Positions 54,211-62,433 of a stretch of DNA of 64,000 nt are shown one piece after another. The stretch's first letter is position 1; every line of letters starts with the position of its first letter. Origin of the DNA: Gemmatimonadaceae bacterium. GTDB taxonomy: Bacteria > Gemmatimonadota > Gemmatimonadetes > Gemmatimonadales > Gemmatimonadaceae. The notes beneath the pieces are model-generated. The model had not been told where the DNA came from. It ran no database searches and saw nothing but the letters and a program-made list of their open reading frames with translations. The stretch is from assembly GCA_035606695.1 (NCBI GenBank), contig DATNEW010000032.1, positions 1 through 64,000 of the forward strand, given 5' to 3'. A program made the position numbers and the translations under genes.

Positions 54211-54852
54211 TTATTCCGAGCTTTGGTTCTCCTGCGGAGTCTCCGGCGTTTTAACGGCGCCGGCTGGTCCCCTCATGGGGCCCTCTCGAATTCGGTTCTG
54301 CAAGGCAGCACCGGGATTCAATCCTTTAAGAATGTCCGCGGAGACGTTGTTCCACAAGCTGTTGAACGTTGCGTCGTCCGCACCGTCACGCCAGAGCTTG
54401 TTAATCGCCGTGAACGCTTCATCGCGAGGCACACCGCGGCCGATGAAATCCGCCCAGATCGCAAAGGCCATGAGATCGCTGCGATTCTTCTGGCGGATGC
54501 GAAATTCGCTGATCTGGTCGGGCTTGCCGCCGGCTTCGAGCACGCCGGCCGCGGCATCGAGCTCGTTCTCGTCGACCGCGCCGAGTGCGCTGTGGGCGGT
54601 CTTCAGGTAGCCGAACTTTTTGCGAACCTCGACGACGATCTTGCGGAAGTCGGCGTGCTTGGCGAGCCCCTGCATTGCCTTCAGCAGCAGGGGATGCGTC
54701 GGAATTCCCGCCGACTCGGCGGAATCGATGATGGATTCGACCTGGTAGCGGCTATTCGGATCGAGCTTGGCGAGTGGATCGGTGTCCTGCGCCACCGCCG
54801 GCAGCGCGCCCATGAGGAACAGCGCCGCTGCGCCGAGCAGCGTTGAGCGCAT
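54211..54852 (-). CDS. Secreted hypothetical protein
   Basis: An unrecognised 213-aa exported protein. The signal peptide MRSTLLGAAALFLMGALPAV ends AVA-QDT. The mature part is mostly helical (IIDSAESAGIPTHPLLLKAMQGL, EVRKKFGYLKTAHSALGAV, DELDAAAGVLEAGG-like) and charged, without known motif. It sits between the membrane CBM protein (gap about 80 bp) and the secreted CBM protein (gap 1 bp), so it is probably translated with the latter. It could serve as a partner for the exported glycogen-binding-type proteins, but this is a guess from position only. Confidence 0.65.
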   Translation of the reverse strand: MRSTLLGAAALFLMGALPAVAQDTDPLAKLDPNSRYQVESIIDSAESAGIPTHPLLLKAMQGLAKHADFRKIVVEVRKKFGYLKTAHSALGAVDENELDAAAGVLEAGGKPDQISEFRIRQKNRSDLMAFAIWADFIGRGVPRDEAFTAINKLWRDGADDATFNSLWNNVSADILKGLNPGAALQNRIREGPMRGPAGAVKTPETPQENQSSE

Positions 54853-54932
54853 GCTCGTTCGGCGGTGGTGCGGGTGGGGGACCTGCGCGACCGCGGGGGA
54901 CGACTTCGGGGCGCCAAAACGGGAGGCACGGC

Positions 54933-55559
54933 TCACAGCGCGGGCCCTCGACTGACAATGCGAACGGAGTTGGGATGGCCGAAGCCGTCGTCCGGCGCGA
55001 GCGGCGCGCTCGGATCGTTCACCCACTGACCGTCCACCAGATAGGCGTATACATGACGTCCGGCCGTCAGCGGCAGCGTCACGGTCCATACGGCGCTGTT
55101 CGCGACGCGGACCATTGGGGTCTTCGTATCGCTCCAGTCGTTGAAGTCACCAACGAGCTTGACCTTCGAGGCCTGGGGCGCGACGACGACGAACTTGACG
55201 ACCGTGTCGGAAACCGGGGGCTGCGTAGCAACACCAACTGAAGGCTGGCCGCCCGAACGGACGCCCCGGTTGTTCGTGAACCCGCCGGCAATGACACCGA
55301 TGCCGACGAGGCCCGCGGCGACGAGGGTGCTCGCCACGGGAGAGAGACGGAAGGTGCGAGGCTCGCCGATACGGCGAACGATTGACGAGAGCGCGGTGAT
55401 CGGCGCGAAGACCTTGGTGTCGGCCAAGCGGCGCCGGGGAACCGGCTCCGCGCGGACGGCCGCCATGATGCGCGTACGAGCCTGGGGGTCAGTGACCACC
55501 GGGCGCCGCGCCTCACGGACGATCCATTCCACGTAGGGATCCTGCTCCGACTCAATCAT
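54933..55559 (-). CDS. Membrane anti-sigma-like protein with extracytoplasmic AMPK/CBM48-type domain
   Basis: A 208-aa single-pass protein. The cytoplasmic N-terminus (1-70; YVEWIVREARRPVVTD and a basic PRRRL) is followed by one membrane helix (about 74-94). The exported C-terminal domain (118-205) has GDFNDW (W142), AVWTVTLPLTAGRHVYAYL and the APDDGFGHPNS tail, like the glycogen-binding domain of AMPK beta. The start ATG overlaps the sigma stop by 8 nt (ATGATTGA), the usual arrangement for anti-sigma factors. It lacks the ZAS zinc motif. The exported domain may sense a polysaccharide and control the sigma factor. Confidence 0.7.
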   Translation of the reverse strand: MIESEQDPYVEWIVREARRPVVTDPQARTRIMAAVRAEPVPRRRLADTKVFAPITALSSIVRRIGEPRTFRLSPVASTLVAAGLVGIGVIAGGFTNNRGVRSGGQPSVGVATQPPVSDTVVKFVVVAPQASKVKLVGDFNDWSDTKTPMVRVANSAVWTVTLPLTAGRHVYAYLVDGQWVNDPSAPLAPDDGFGHPNSVRIVSRGPAL

Positions 55560-56091
55560 GCTTGATCCGCTCCCACCGTTCGCGCAGCCGGTCACACGCA
55601 CGCTTCACACGCATCTTCAACGCAGAGACGCCAACACCCGTGAGCGCCGACATCTCTTCGTAGCTCATCTCTTCGATGTATTTCAGGAGAAATGCTTCTC
55701 GCAACAACGGGTCCAGCTCATTGAGCACACGCTGAACGAACTCTTCGTCTTCACCCGACCAGGTCGTGCTTCGGTCCGGGGCGTTCAGCAGGAGCGCTTC
55801 CTCGCGAACGAACACCTTCTCGCGATGGGCGCGCCGTGCGGCAATGCTCCGGCACTGATTCACTAAAATCCGGTACAACCACGCGCTGAAACGATCGCGC
55901 TCCTGGTACCGGTTCAGTGCCCGATACGCACGGAGGAAAGTCGCCTGCAACGCATCTTCCGCGTCGTCGCGGTTTCCCAACATCCGAATCGCAAACCGCG
56001 CGCAGCGATCGTAATACCGATCCACCAGCGCGGCGTAAGCGTCAACGTCGCCTGCCAGCACGCGTTGAACGTCGGCGGCATCGTCGCTCAT
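55552..56091 (-). CDS. ECF RNA polymerase sigma factor
   Basis: A 179-aa ECF sigma factor (RpoE-like). Region 2 has YYDRCARFAIRMLGNRDDAE and FLRAYRALNRYQERDRFSAWLYRI-type sequence. Region 4 has LDPLLREAFLLKYIEEMSYEE and a VGVSALKMRVKRACDRLRE helix-turn-helix. The start is uncertain: the ATG at 56091 has AAAGGA but very close to it, and an ATG at 56211 would add 40 low-complexity residues. It is coupled to the downstream anti-sigma-like gene. The upstream pseudopilin gene ends at 56244, so it may be in the same transcript. Confidence 0.87.
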   Translation of the reverse strand: MSDDAADVQRVLAGDVDAYAALVDRYYDRCARFAIRMLGNRDDAEDALQATFLRAYRALNRYQERDRFSAWLYRILVNQCRSIAARRAHREKVFVREEALLLNAPDRSTTWSGEDEEFVQRVLNELDPLLREAFLLKYIEEMSYEEMSALTGVGVSALKMRVKRACDRLRERWERIKHD

Positions 56092-56243
56092 GTCCTTTGG
56101 TATAACCCGGTCCCCTTTCGTCGAGGTCACATCAGACACCGAGGTCGAAGCTCCTGGGCCGAGCGGGTCGGGCGCGGAGCGAGATAACACCTTGTTCGGC
56201 AACAGCTTCATTCGATAGAAATGGTGTGTGGTGCAGATCACCG

Positions 56244-56702
56244 TCAATACCGAAGTCTACCCAGGCGTGACATCGTTAACGTGTCAACAAACGAGCCCCG
56301 CCGTGCCGTGAGCGTCAGATTCGACAAACCATAGCCAAGGCCGTGCGGGTCATACACCACGGAATCACGGTTCGAGCCAAGACTAACTCCATAGGATTGT
56401 CGAACAGTTCGCCGCAGTATGATGCGGCCTCCGGAGCGCACCACCAATTGGCCCGCAGCCGTATCCACGACGACGGCGGTCAACGCGCGGCGCTCGACGG
56501 CGCTCTGCCGGGCGAGCGAGAACGCGCTGCCCATGTCGCTCGTGGCGGCGTGAACCGCCGCGCTGTCGCGCATGGCCGCGAGGTGCGGGGCGGCGATGGC
56601 GAAGAGCATCCCTGCGACCATCAACACCAGCGTGAGCTCGAGCATGGTGAACGCGTGGCGCGTGGCGAGACGCGCTTGCCCTGGGCGTGGTATCCTGTGC
56701 AT
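56244..56702 (-). CDS. Type IV pilin-like/GspH-FimT pseudopilin
   Basis: A 152-aa prepilin-like protein. A long leader ends in RHA-FTMLELTLVLMVAGMLFAI: FTxxE with Glu5, where the -1 residue is Ala instead of Gly. The hydrophobic helix is followed by a beta-rich domain (SAVERRALTAVVVDTAAGQLVV, RTVRQSYGVSLGS, GLGYGLSNLTLTARRG). It is likely a minor pseudopilin of GspH/FimT type. It starts the minus-strand series that continues with the ECF sigma gene, which is unusual company for a pilin gene. Confidence 0.75.
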   Translation of the reverse strand: MHRIPRPGQARLATRHAFTMLELTLVLMVAGMLFAIAAPHLAAMRDSAAVHAATSDMGSAFSLARQSAVERRALTAVVVDTAAGQLVVRSGGRIILRRTVRQSYGVSLGSNRDSVVYDPHGLGYGLSNLTLTARRGSFVDTLTMSRLGRLRY

Positions 56703-56782
56703 GCCATTCAAGAACGCTCGACCGAGCGCCCGAGCGGCACCATTTTGCCGCGATCACACTCCTTCACCCGCGGAACCAACGC

Positions 56783-57037
56783 ATGCGAATTCGGTCCTTC
56801 TTCTTCGGTCTCGTGTCGGCCGCCGTCGTCGCCATTGTTGCCATTGTCGCCGGCTGCTCGAACCCGCGCAGCGAGGCCAACGTCGCGCAGGCGCTCAACG
56901 ACGCGGCCAACGAAATCAGCGGCCTCAAGAACGATCTCGCGCAACTTCAGACCGAGCTGGACTCGGTGCGCATGACCGTTGCGAAGCAGGACACGCTGAT
57001 CGGGCGAATCATGGCGGTGAACAACATTCCGAGGTGA
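56783..57037 (+). CDS. Small coiled-coil lipoprotein
   Basis: An 84-aa lipoprotein with lipobox IVAGC (signal peptide MRIRSFFFGLVSAAVVAIVA). The mature part is one continuous heptad-like helix (NVAQALNDAANEISGLKNDL, AQLQTELDSVRMTV, AKQDTLIGRIMAV). It resembles Lpp-type or other short envelope lipoproteins in form, not clearly in family. It lies 80 bp from the divergent pseudopilin gene. A hexamer-repeat spacer follows, then the SelW-like gene. Confidence 0.75.
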   Translation: MRIRSFFFGLVSAAVVAIVAIVAGCSNPRSEANVAQALNDAANEISGLKNDLAQLQTELDSVRMTVAKQDTLIGRIMAVNNIPR

Positions 57038-57040
57038 AGC

Positions 57041-57119
57041 GGGCGTGTGGGCGTATAGGCGCATGGGCGTATGGAAATCGCGCCTCCCGCACGCCCACAC
57101 GTCCATACGCCCATACGTC
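57041..57119. repeat. Inverted hexamer arrays without the terminator stem
   Basis: GGGCGTGTGGGCGTAT-type units (57041-57074) face ACGCCCACACGTCCATACGC-type units (57091-57119). The spacer is AAATCGCGCCTCCCGC rather than the AAGGGCGACGGA stem. It separates the lipoprotein gene from the SelW-like gene. Confidence 0.8.
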
Positions 57120-57131
57120 TATCTTTTCAGC

Positions 57132-57368
57132 ATGAAAATCACCATCGAATACTGCACGATGTGAAACTACGAACCTCGCGCCGTCAGGCTGGCGGCGGAG
57201 ATTCGTGATCGCATTCCCGGCGCCGAGGTCGAACTGATCCCGTCGCGCGGCGGCCGGTTCGAAGTCGTCGCCGACGGAGCGCCGATATTCGAGAAGTCTA
57301 AACTCGACCGACACGCCAAGCCGGGTGAGGTCGTCGACCTGCTGGAGCGACACCGAGCGTCGTCTTGA
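57132..57368 (+). CDS. SelW/Rdx-family selenoprotein with in-frame TGA (probable Sec11)
   Basis: A 78-residue reading frame interrupted only by TGA at 57162-57164. Translated with Sec there, it begins MKITIEYCTM-U-NYEPRA, giving C8-x-x-U11, the redox motif of the SelW/SelT/SelH (Rdx) family. It continues with LAAEIRDRIPGAEVELIPSR and GGRFEVVADGAPIFEK, ending in PGEVVDLLERHR as in family members. TGA falls exactly where the family has Sec or Cys. A SECIS-like hairpin lies just downstream. It probably acts as a small thiol/selenol redox protein. No clear SD. Alternatives are a TGC-to-TGA mutation or sequencing error. Standard gene calling misses it. Confidence 0.82.
57176..57198 (+). promoter_or_regulatory. 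Candidate bacterial SECIS element
   Basis: The stem (about 57176-57182 with 57191-57198, one bulged G) contains CGCC/GGCG and closes an 8-nt loop GTCAGGCT (57183-57190). The loop starts 19 nt after the TGA and opens with G. This matches the distance and loop-G requirement of bacterial SECIS elements such as that of fdhF. Confidence 0.5.
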
Positions 57369-57402
57369 TCGATCCCACACGTCCGCCGACATCGTCTCAC
57401 GC

Positions 57403-58482
57403 ATGAGAATCGCCATCTCCACGGGCGGAGGCGACGCGCCCGGCCTGAACGCCGTCATCCGCGCCGCCGTCCTGTCGGCGATCAATCGCGGATGGGAAGT
57501 GCTGGGGATCAAACGCGGGTTCGCCGGCTTGATGGGCGAAGACGAAGTGGTACCGCTGACGAAGGATTCGGTGCGCGGCATCGCACACCTGGGCGGCACC
57601 ATCCTGCGGACCACCAACCGCGGCAACCCGTTCCACTATCCGCGCAAGCAGCCCGACGGCTCGATCGTCGAGGAAGACCGCTCCGACGAGTTGATGGCGA
57701 ACGCCAAATCGCTCGGCATCGATGCGATCATCACCATCGGCGGCGACGGATCGCTCACGATCGGAAAACTCCTGTGCGACAAGGGCATGAAGATCGTCGG
57801 TGTGCCGAAGACGATCGACAACGACGTGAGCGGAACCGTCACGACGTTCGGCTTCGACACCGCGGTGAACACCGCGCTCGAGGCGATCGACAAGCTGCAC
57901 ACCACCGCCGAGAGTCACGACCGCGTCATCGTGCTCGAGGTAATGGGCCGCGACTCGGGATTCATCGCGCTGCATTCGGGCGTCGCCGGCACCGCCGACG
58001 TGATTCTCATTCCCGAGATTCCCTACGACATTCAGAAAGTCTGCGACAAGATCATGGCGCGCGACCGTGCGGGCCGGCACTTCTCCATCGTCGTCGTCGC
58101 GGAAGGCGCGTATCCGAAGGGCGGAACGGTGTCCCTGATCGGTGAGTCGCTGCCGGGCCAGGCGCGCCGGCTTGGCGGTTTGTGCGAGCCCATCGCGCGC
58201 GAGATCCAGCGCATCACCGGCAAGGAGACACGCTCGCTCGTGCTCGGACATCTCCAGCGCGGCGGCATGCCGACCGGGTACGATCGCTTGCTCGCGACGC
58301 GGTTCGGTGGCGCGGCGGTGCGCGCCGTGGCCGATGAGCGCTGGGGTCACATGGTCGCGCTCCAGTCGCCGCACATCGTCACGATCCCGATCGAGACGGC
58401 GCTCGCGGAGCCGAAGCGGGTCGATCCGAATCATGATGTCGTGCTGACGGCGCGAGCGACGGGAGTCAGTTTCGGGGATTGA
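57403..58482 (+). CDS. pfkA: 6-phosphofructokinase, ATP-type with group III signature
   Basis: A 359-aa phosphofructokinase. GGGDAPGLN (8-16) and TIGGDGSLTIG (G116 at the position that is Asp in PPi-dependent enzymes) suggest ATP as phosphoryl donor. PKTIDND has Lys136 where E. coli PfkA has Gly. The G/K combination is typical of so-called group III enzymes, often non-allosteric. The catalytic Asp lies in TIDND. MGRDSGFIALHSG and GHLQRGGMPTGYDR are further family motifs. The ATG at 57403 starts 34 bp after the SelW-like gene and may be in one transcript. Confidence 0.93.
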   Translation: MRIAISTGGGDAPGLNAVIRAAVLSAINRGWEVLGIKRGFAGLMGEDEVVPLTKDSVRGIAHLGGTILRTTNRGNPFHYPRKQPDGSIVEEDRSDELMANAKSLGIDAIITIGGDGSLTIGKLLCDKGMKIVGVPKTIDNDVSGTVTTFGFDTAVNTALEAIDKLHTTAESHDRVIVLEVMGRDSGFIALHSGVAGTADVILIPEIPYDIQKVCDKIMARDRAGRHFSIVVVAEGAYPKGGTVSLIGESLPGQARRLGGLCEPIAREIQRITGKETRSLVLGHLQRGGMPTGYDRLLATRFGGAAVRAVADERWGHMVALQSPHIVTIPIETALAEPKRVDPNHDVVLTARATGVSFGD

Positions 58483-58689
58483 AAGGGAAGGCGGCGGCAA
58501 CCCCGCCCCCGAAAGTGGACATCGCTTTCCCTCCGTACGGACACTACAATAGCTCAACTGTATACATTGTTTCCTCTAAGTTGTTGCAATCGTTTGTCTT
58601 GCGATTGAGCCGCGCGCATACTTACTTGGCACCGGCCCTGCCTTATGCATGTGCGCGTCCGACTGTCCGGACGTGTCGATGGAGGCGTA

Positions 58690-59061
58690 ATGAAGCAGTT
58701 GAAGTTCGCTTTACTGATCGGAATGATTGCGATTGCCGCGCCCACTCGTTCGTGGGCGCAGCAGGCGTCGAAGGATACGTCCAAGAGGAACGCGTCCATC
58801 CCCAGCGACGCGCGCCCGCCCAAAGGCATGTGCCGGATCTGGATCGATGGCGTGCCGGCCGCACAGCAACCCGCGGCGACCGATTGTCCCACGGCGCTCA
58901 AGAATCGCCCGGCCAATGCGCGCGTGATCTTCGGAGACGACTTCGCCGACAGCACGAAAGCGAAAGACGGCGAGACGACGCGCATGCCGCCCAACGCGAA
59001 AGGATTCAGCGGCGTCAAACCCGTCACGATCACGCTGCCCAAGCGCCCGCCGCAGGAATGA
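58690..59061 (+). CDS. Small secreted hypothetical protein
   Basis: A 123-aa exported protein. Signal peptide MKQLKFALLIGMIAIAAPTR ends SWA-QQA. The mature part contains a Cys pair in PPKGMCRIWIDGVP and PAATDCPTALKNRPANAR, a short block I have the impression of from other environmental bacteria, but no named function. The rest is charged and low-complexity. GGAGG lies 4 nt upstream of the ATG at 58690. The 200-bp leader has an AT-rich promoter-like part (TACAAT near 58546) and a CAATCG/CGATTG dyad. Confidence 0.7.
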   Translation: MKQLKFALLIGMIAIAAPTRSWAQQASKDTSKRNASIPSDARPPKGMCRIWIDGVPAAQQPAATDCPTALKNRPANARVIFGDDFADSTKAKDGETTRMPPNAKGFSGVKPVTITLPKRPPQE

Positions 59062-59108
59062 AACAGTGCCCTCCGGTGCATCGCGCCGGAGGATGACGGG
59101 CCCTGGCC

Positions 59109-61901
59109 TTGCTTAAGTTGCGAGGCGTGATTCGAAACGTTCGCGACCCATACCTGCCCGATCACGAAGCCTTCGTGAGGGCGGAGCCGTCCTCGGGGCG
59201 CGTGATCGTCATCGCGCCGACGCGCGCGGCCTGCGAGACCATCGAGCTCGCCGTCAAAATCCACATCGAAACGTTCCTCGAGCAGAAGTACGGCGAGCGC
59301 GTACGCGCGCTCGCGCGCTCCGGGCGTGGATTCGGCATCGTCGCGGGCACGGGCACCGGAAAGACGCTCGCCATTCGCCCGATCTCCGAAGAGATCCTCG
59401 GCACCGTCGACCTGCGCGTCGGGGTCGTGAATCGCGAACGCGAAGCGACGCCGGAAACGCCGACGTGGAACGTCATCATCGTGACCACGGGCATCGCACG
59501 CCGATGGTTCGAGGAAGGCGACATTCTCGCGACCGACACCATCATCGTCGACGAAATCCATCAAACATCGGCCGAGCTCGAGATCTGTCTCGCGCTTGGC
59601 AAGCGTGTCGGATGCCGGTTCGTGTGGCTGTCGGCGACGGTCAATCCGAACTTTTATAAGAGATATCTCGAATCCGCGGACGTGCTCGAGGTCTACGATT
59701 TCGATCCGAACAAGGCAGCCACGGTCAAGATCGTCGACAAAAAGCCGATTCAATTTCTCGACGACGGCTTTCTTCGACAGTTGGTGAAGCAGAAGCACGG
59801 CGTCGCGCTGTTCGTCCCGACGCGGCGCGGCGTGGAAGACGCGGCAGAGCACGTGCGCGGCATGGCCCCGCGCGTGAACACCGCGTTCTACCACGGCGGC
59901 GAACCCATTCGCATTCTGCGCCCGTTTCTCGAGGGCGGGGAGCAGAAGCCGTACTTCCTCGCGATGACGGCCGCCGGCCAGAGTGCGCTCAATGTGCGCG
60001 GCCTGGACACGGTGATCATCGACGACGTGAAGTTCTTCAACGTCATCGACCGCGGCCGCAACGTGCTCACACAGGAGCACCTGGGCGCGAATGAGATTCT
60101 TCAGATGGCCGGCCGCGTGCACGGCCGCGTGCGCGGCGGACGCGTCTTCATTCTGTCCGACCGGGACATCGATTTCTCGACGCTGCAACCCACCGAGCCG
60201 GAATTCCAGCTCGCCGGCGACTCTGAGCGCGTGGCGATCACGTGCGCCGCGCTCGGCGTGCGCGCCGATGAGCTCGAGCTGCCGGTGCCGCTCGATCGCA
60301 CGGCATATGGCCAGGCGCTGCGATTGCTCGAAGAGCGCGGCATCGTCGAGAAGGGACGGCTCACGAGATACGGGCGCGCCGTCGAAGCAATGCCCGTCGA
60401 GCGCGCATGGGCCGAGCTTCTCGTCAACGCCGACGATGAGCTCGTGCCGTATCTGTCGGTGATGTCGTCGGTCGAATCGCTGCACCGCATGACGCGAGAG
60501 GAACGCGATCTCGATGGACTGATCGTTCCCGGCAGCGACCATCTCACCGCGTACAACCTGTACGCCGAGGCATTTCAATATGCCGGAAGTATGGGTGAGG
60601 TGTACGGGTTGCCGCGCCACATCTTCGATGAGGAGCGCATTCAACGGTGGGCCGAACGCCGCGGCGCGCTCGTGAAAGCGATCGAAGATGCGGCGCTCGG
60701 GATGGCGAGCATCTATCGGGCGGTCGGGCTGGAGATTCCGTCGCGCATGGCGAACGCCGGCGAAGAAACGCTGCGCGCGTTCCAACAACTGCTCGCGCAG
60801 TTCATGCCGTTCACGCTCGTGATCGACGAGCAGACGGCGGGCGGCGACGAAGCGCGCGTCTCGAAGACGAGCGTGTGTGGCAGCTGGGGTCCGATCACAG
60901 GCGAGCTCCGTTACTTCGCCGACAAGTTCGGCAATCCGCGCGCGTCGATCGAAGGGACACAAATCCCGTATGATCTGCTGCGGCCATACGCCGTCGTCAC
61001 CGAAGGCGAGCTGATTTACAACGCGCAGAGCAAGCGATCGCCGCTCGTGGTGCGGCGGCGTGTGGAGTACCACGGCTTCGAGCTCGAGCGCGAGATCGAA
61101 GCGGTCGACGAGTTTCCGGCGGAGCTCGCGCAGAACGCGCGACACGTTCTTGCCGAAGCACTGGCGCGCGGCGAGGCGCGGCATCCGGGTGTGCAGCGGA
61201 ACCAGGAAGCGGTCGATTCGGTGCGTGAAACGTATCGTCGATCGGGTGGCCAGACGCCGCGCCTGTCGCTCGCCGAGCTCACGGCGATCTACGAGCAACA
61301 GCTCGCGTCGCTCGACTCGATGTCCGAGTTCCGGCACGCGCGCCTCACGATCGACGCCGACGCGATCGTGCCGCGCGAGGTGCGCGAACGCTTCGCGGCG
61401 CTGCCGTCGACGGCGATGGTGCGCGATCGCGAAGTCGAGATCCATTATGACGTCGAGGAGACGCCGGAAGGGAATCGCGGTGTCGCGCGACTGCGCTTGC
61501 CGGAAAAGCTCGCGCGCACGCTCAACGAAGCAGAGTTGCCGACGCTGGATCGTCCGCTGCGATTCATCGTCACGCGTGGTGCGCGCGGGGCGGCGCGCGG
61601 CGCGACGCTCGAGGAATTGCAGGACGAGCTCTCGCGGCCGTTCACCGAAAAAGAAATCGCGGAAATGGACCAGAAGTATGAAGCGGGCCGCCGCGATCGT
61701 CGCGAGCGCAAGCAGCAGTTCCGCGATCAGCGGAAGCGGCGCGAACGTCGTACGCGCGACGACAAGCCGCGCGACAAGCCTGACGTCGACAAACTGAAGG
61801 ACGATCGCACGCCGCGCGCCGAGGAGTTCGATGGACGGCGTCGACGCGGGCGGGGCGGCGGGAAACGATTTCGTCCGCCCGGCAAGGGACGTCGCGGCTA
61901 G
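59109..61901 (+). CDS. DEIH-box ATP-dependent RNA helicase (HrpA/HrpB-like)
   Basis: A 930-aa superfamily 2 helicase. Walker A GTGTGKTLAI (about 80), motif II VDEIHQTS (DEIH), motif III SATVNP, and motif VI QMAGRVHGRVRGG are visible, followed by the winged-helix/ratchet-like region (VAITCAALGVRADELELP) of DEAH helicases. The last about 90 residues are Lys/Arg/Asp-rich and end in RGRGGGKRFRPPGKG, probably RNA-binding. The start (TTG 59109) is tentative; TTG at 59118 or GTG at 59127 are alternatives. It may act in RNA processing. It follows the small secreted gene by about 50 bp. Confidence 0.85.
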   Translation: MLKLRGVIRNVRDPYLPDHEAFVRAEPSSGRVIVIAPTRAACETIELAVKIHIETFLEQKYGERVRALARSGRGFGIVAGTGTGKTLAIRPISEEILGTVDLRVGVVNREREATPETPTWNVIIVTTGIARRWFEEGDILATDTIIVDEIHQTSAELEICLALGKRVGCRFVWLSATVNPNFYKRYLESADVLEVYDFDPNKAATVKIVDKKPIQFLDDGFLRQLVKQKHGVALFVPTRRGVEDAAEHVRGMAPRVNTAFYHGGEPIRILRPFLEGGEQKPYFLAMTAAGQSALNVRGLDTVIIDDVKFFNVIDRGRNVLTQEHLGANEILQMAGRVHGRVRGGRVFILSDRDIDFSTLQPTEPEFQLAGDSERVAITCAALGVRADELELPVPLDRTAYGQALRLLEERGIVEKGRLTRYGRAVEAMPVERAWAELLVNADDELVPYLSVMSSVESLHRMTREERDLDGLIVPGSDHLTAYNLYAEAFQYAGSMGEVYGLPRHIFDEERIQRWAERRGALVKAIEDAALGMASIYRAVGLEIPSRMANAGEETLRAFQQLLAQFMPFTLVIDEQTAGGDEARVSKTSVCGSWGPITGELRYFADKFGNPRASIEGTQIPYDLLRPYAVVTEGELIYNAQSKRSPLVVRRRVEYHGFELEREIEAVDEFPAELAQNARHVLAEALARGEARHPGVQRNQEAVDSVRETYRRSGGQTPRLSLAELTAIYEQQLASLDSMSEFRHARLTIDADAIVPREVRERFAALPSTAMVRDREVEIHYDVEETPEGNRGVARLRLPEKLARTLNEAELPTLDRPLRFIVTRGARGAARGATLEELQDELSRPFTEKEIAEMDQKYEAGRRDRRERKQQFRDQRKRRERRTRDDKPRDKPDVDKLKDDRTPRAEEFDGRRRRGRGGGKRFRPPGKGRRG

Positions 61902-61902
61902 C

Positions 61903-62433
61903 TCAGCGCCCGTCGCCGTCCTTCAACTGGACGACGTATTGTTCTTCGCGAAACGGCGTGAAGCCGCGCGCCAGATAATTCGGCAACGCGTACACCGAGT
62001 CCAGCGTGCACGTATGCAACCAAACTCGGGTCACACCATCTCCCCACGCTTGCCGAACCGCGTAGCTGAGCATCGCCTTGCCGATGCCGCGACCGATGAA
62101 CGCGGGCTTCAGTCCGAAGTACACGATTTCGACTGAGCTGTCAGCGTGACGCTCCAGCTCGAAGTATCCCGCACTCTCGTCGTCGTAGAGCGCTTCCCAC
62201 ACGCCGATGTTCGGTTGCGCGAGATATGCGTTGAGTCGCGCATGCGTCCAGACGTCGCGATCGCGCCAATGCCACGACTCGCCGACATCATGGTACAGTC
62301 GCCGATACTCCTCGACCGTGATGTCAGGGCGTCGGACAAACGAAACGCGCGGATCGCTGGTCGGCGCCGCGCGCAATTGTTCGAGCGAATGCAATTCGAG
62401 ATAGGTGCGAACGACTTCGACAACGGGACTCAA
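61903..62433 (-). CDS. GNAT family N-acetyltransferase
   Basis: A 176-aa acetyltransferase. The acetyl-CoA motif is KPAFIGRGIGKAML (about residues 113-126), and ESAGYFELERH and VWLHTCTLDSVYALPNYLARGF are the usual beta4 and beta6-7 regions. The substrate is unknown. The start codon overlaps the stop of the upstream CGNR gene (ATGA), so the two are coupled. It is convergent with the DEIH helicase gene, ending 1 bp from it. Confidence 0.87.
   Translation of the reverse strand: MSPVVEVVRTYLELHSLEQLRAAPTSDPRVSFVRRPDITVEEYRRLYHDVGESWHWRDRDVWTHARLNAYLAQPNIGVWEALYDDESAGYFELERHADSSVEIVYFGLKPAFIGRGIGKAMLSYAVRQAWGDGVTRVWLHTCTLDSVYALPNYLARGFTPFREEQYVVQLKDGDGR

Noticed and set aside
57162-57164. Treating the TGA as a true stop and starting PfkA further upstream at 57325
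   Set aside because: The frame after the TGA matches the SelW family through to a second stop, and PfkA has its natural start at 57403 with GGGDAPGLN in the expected place.
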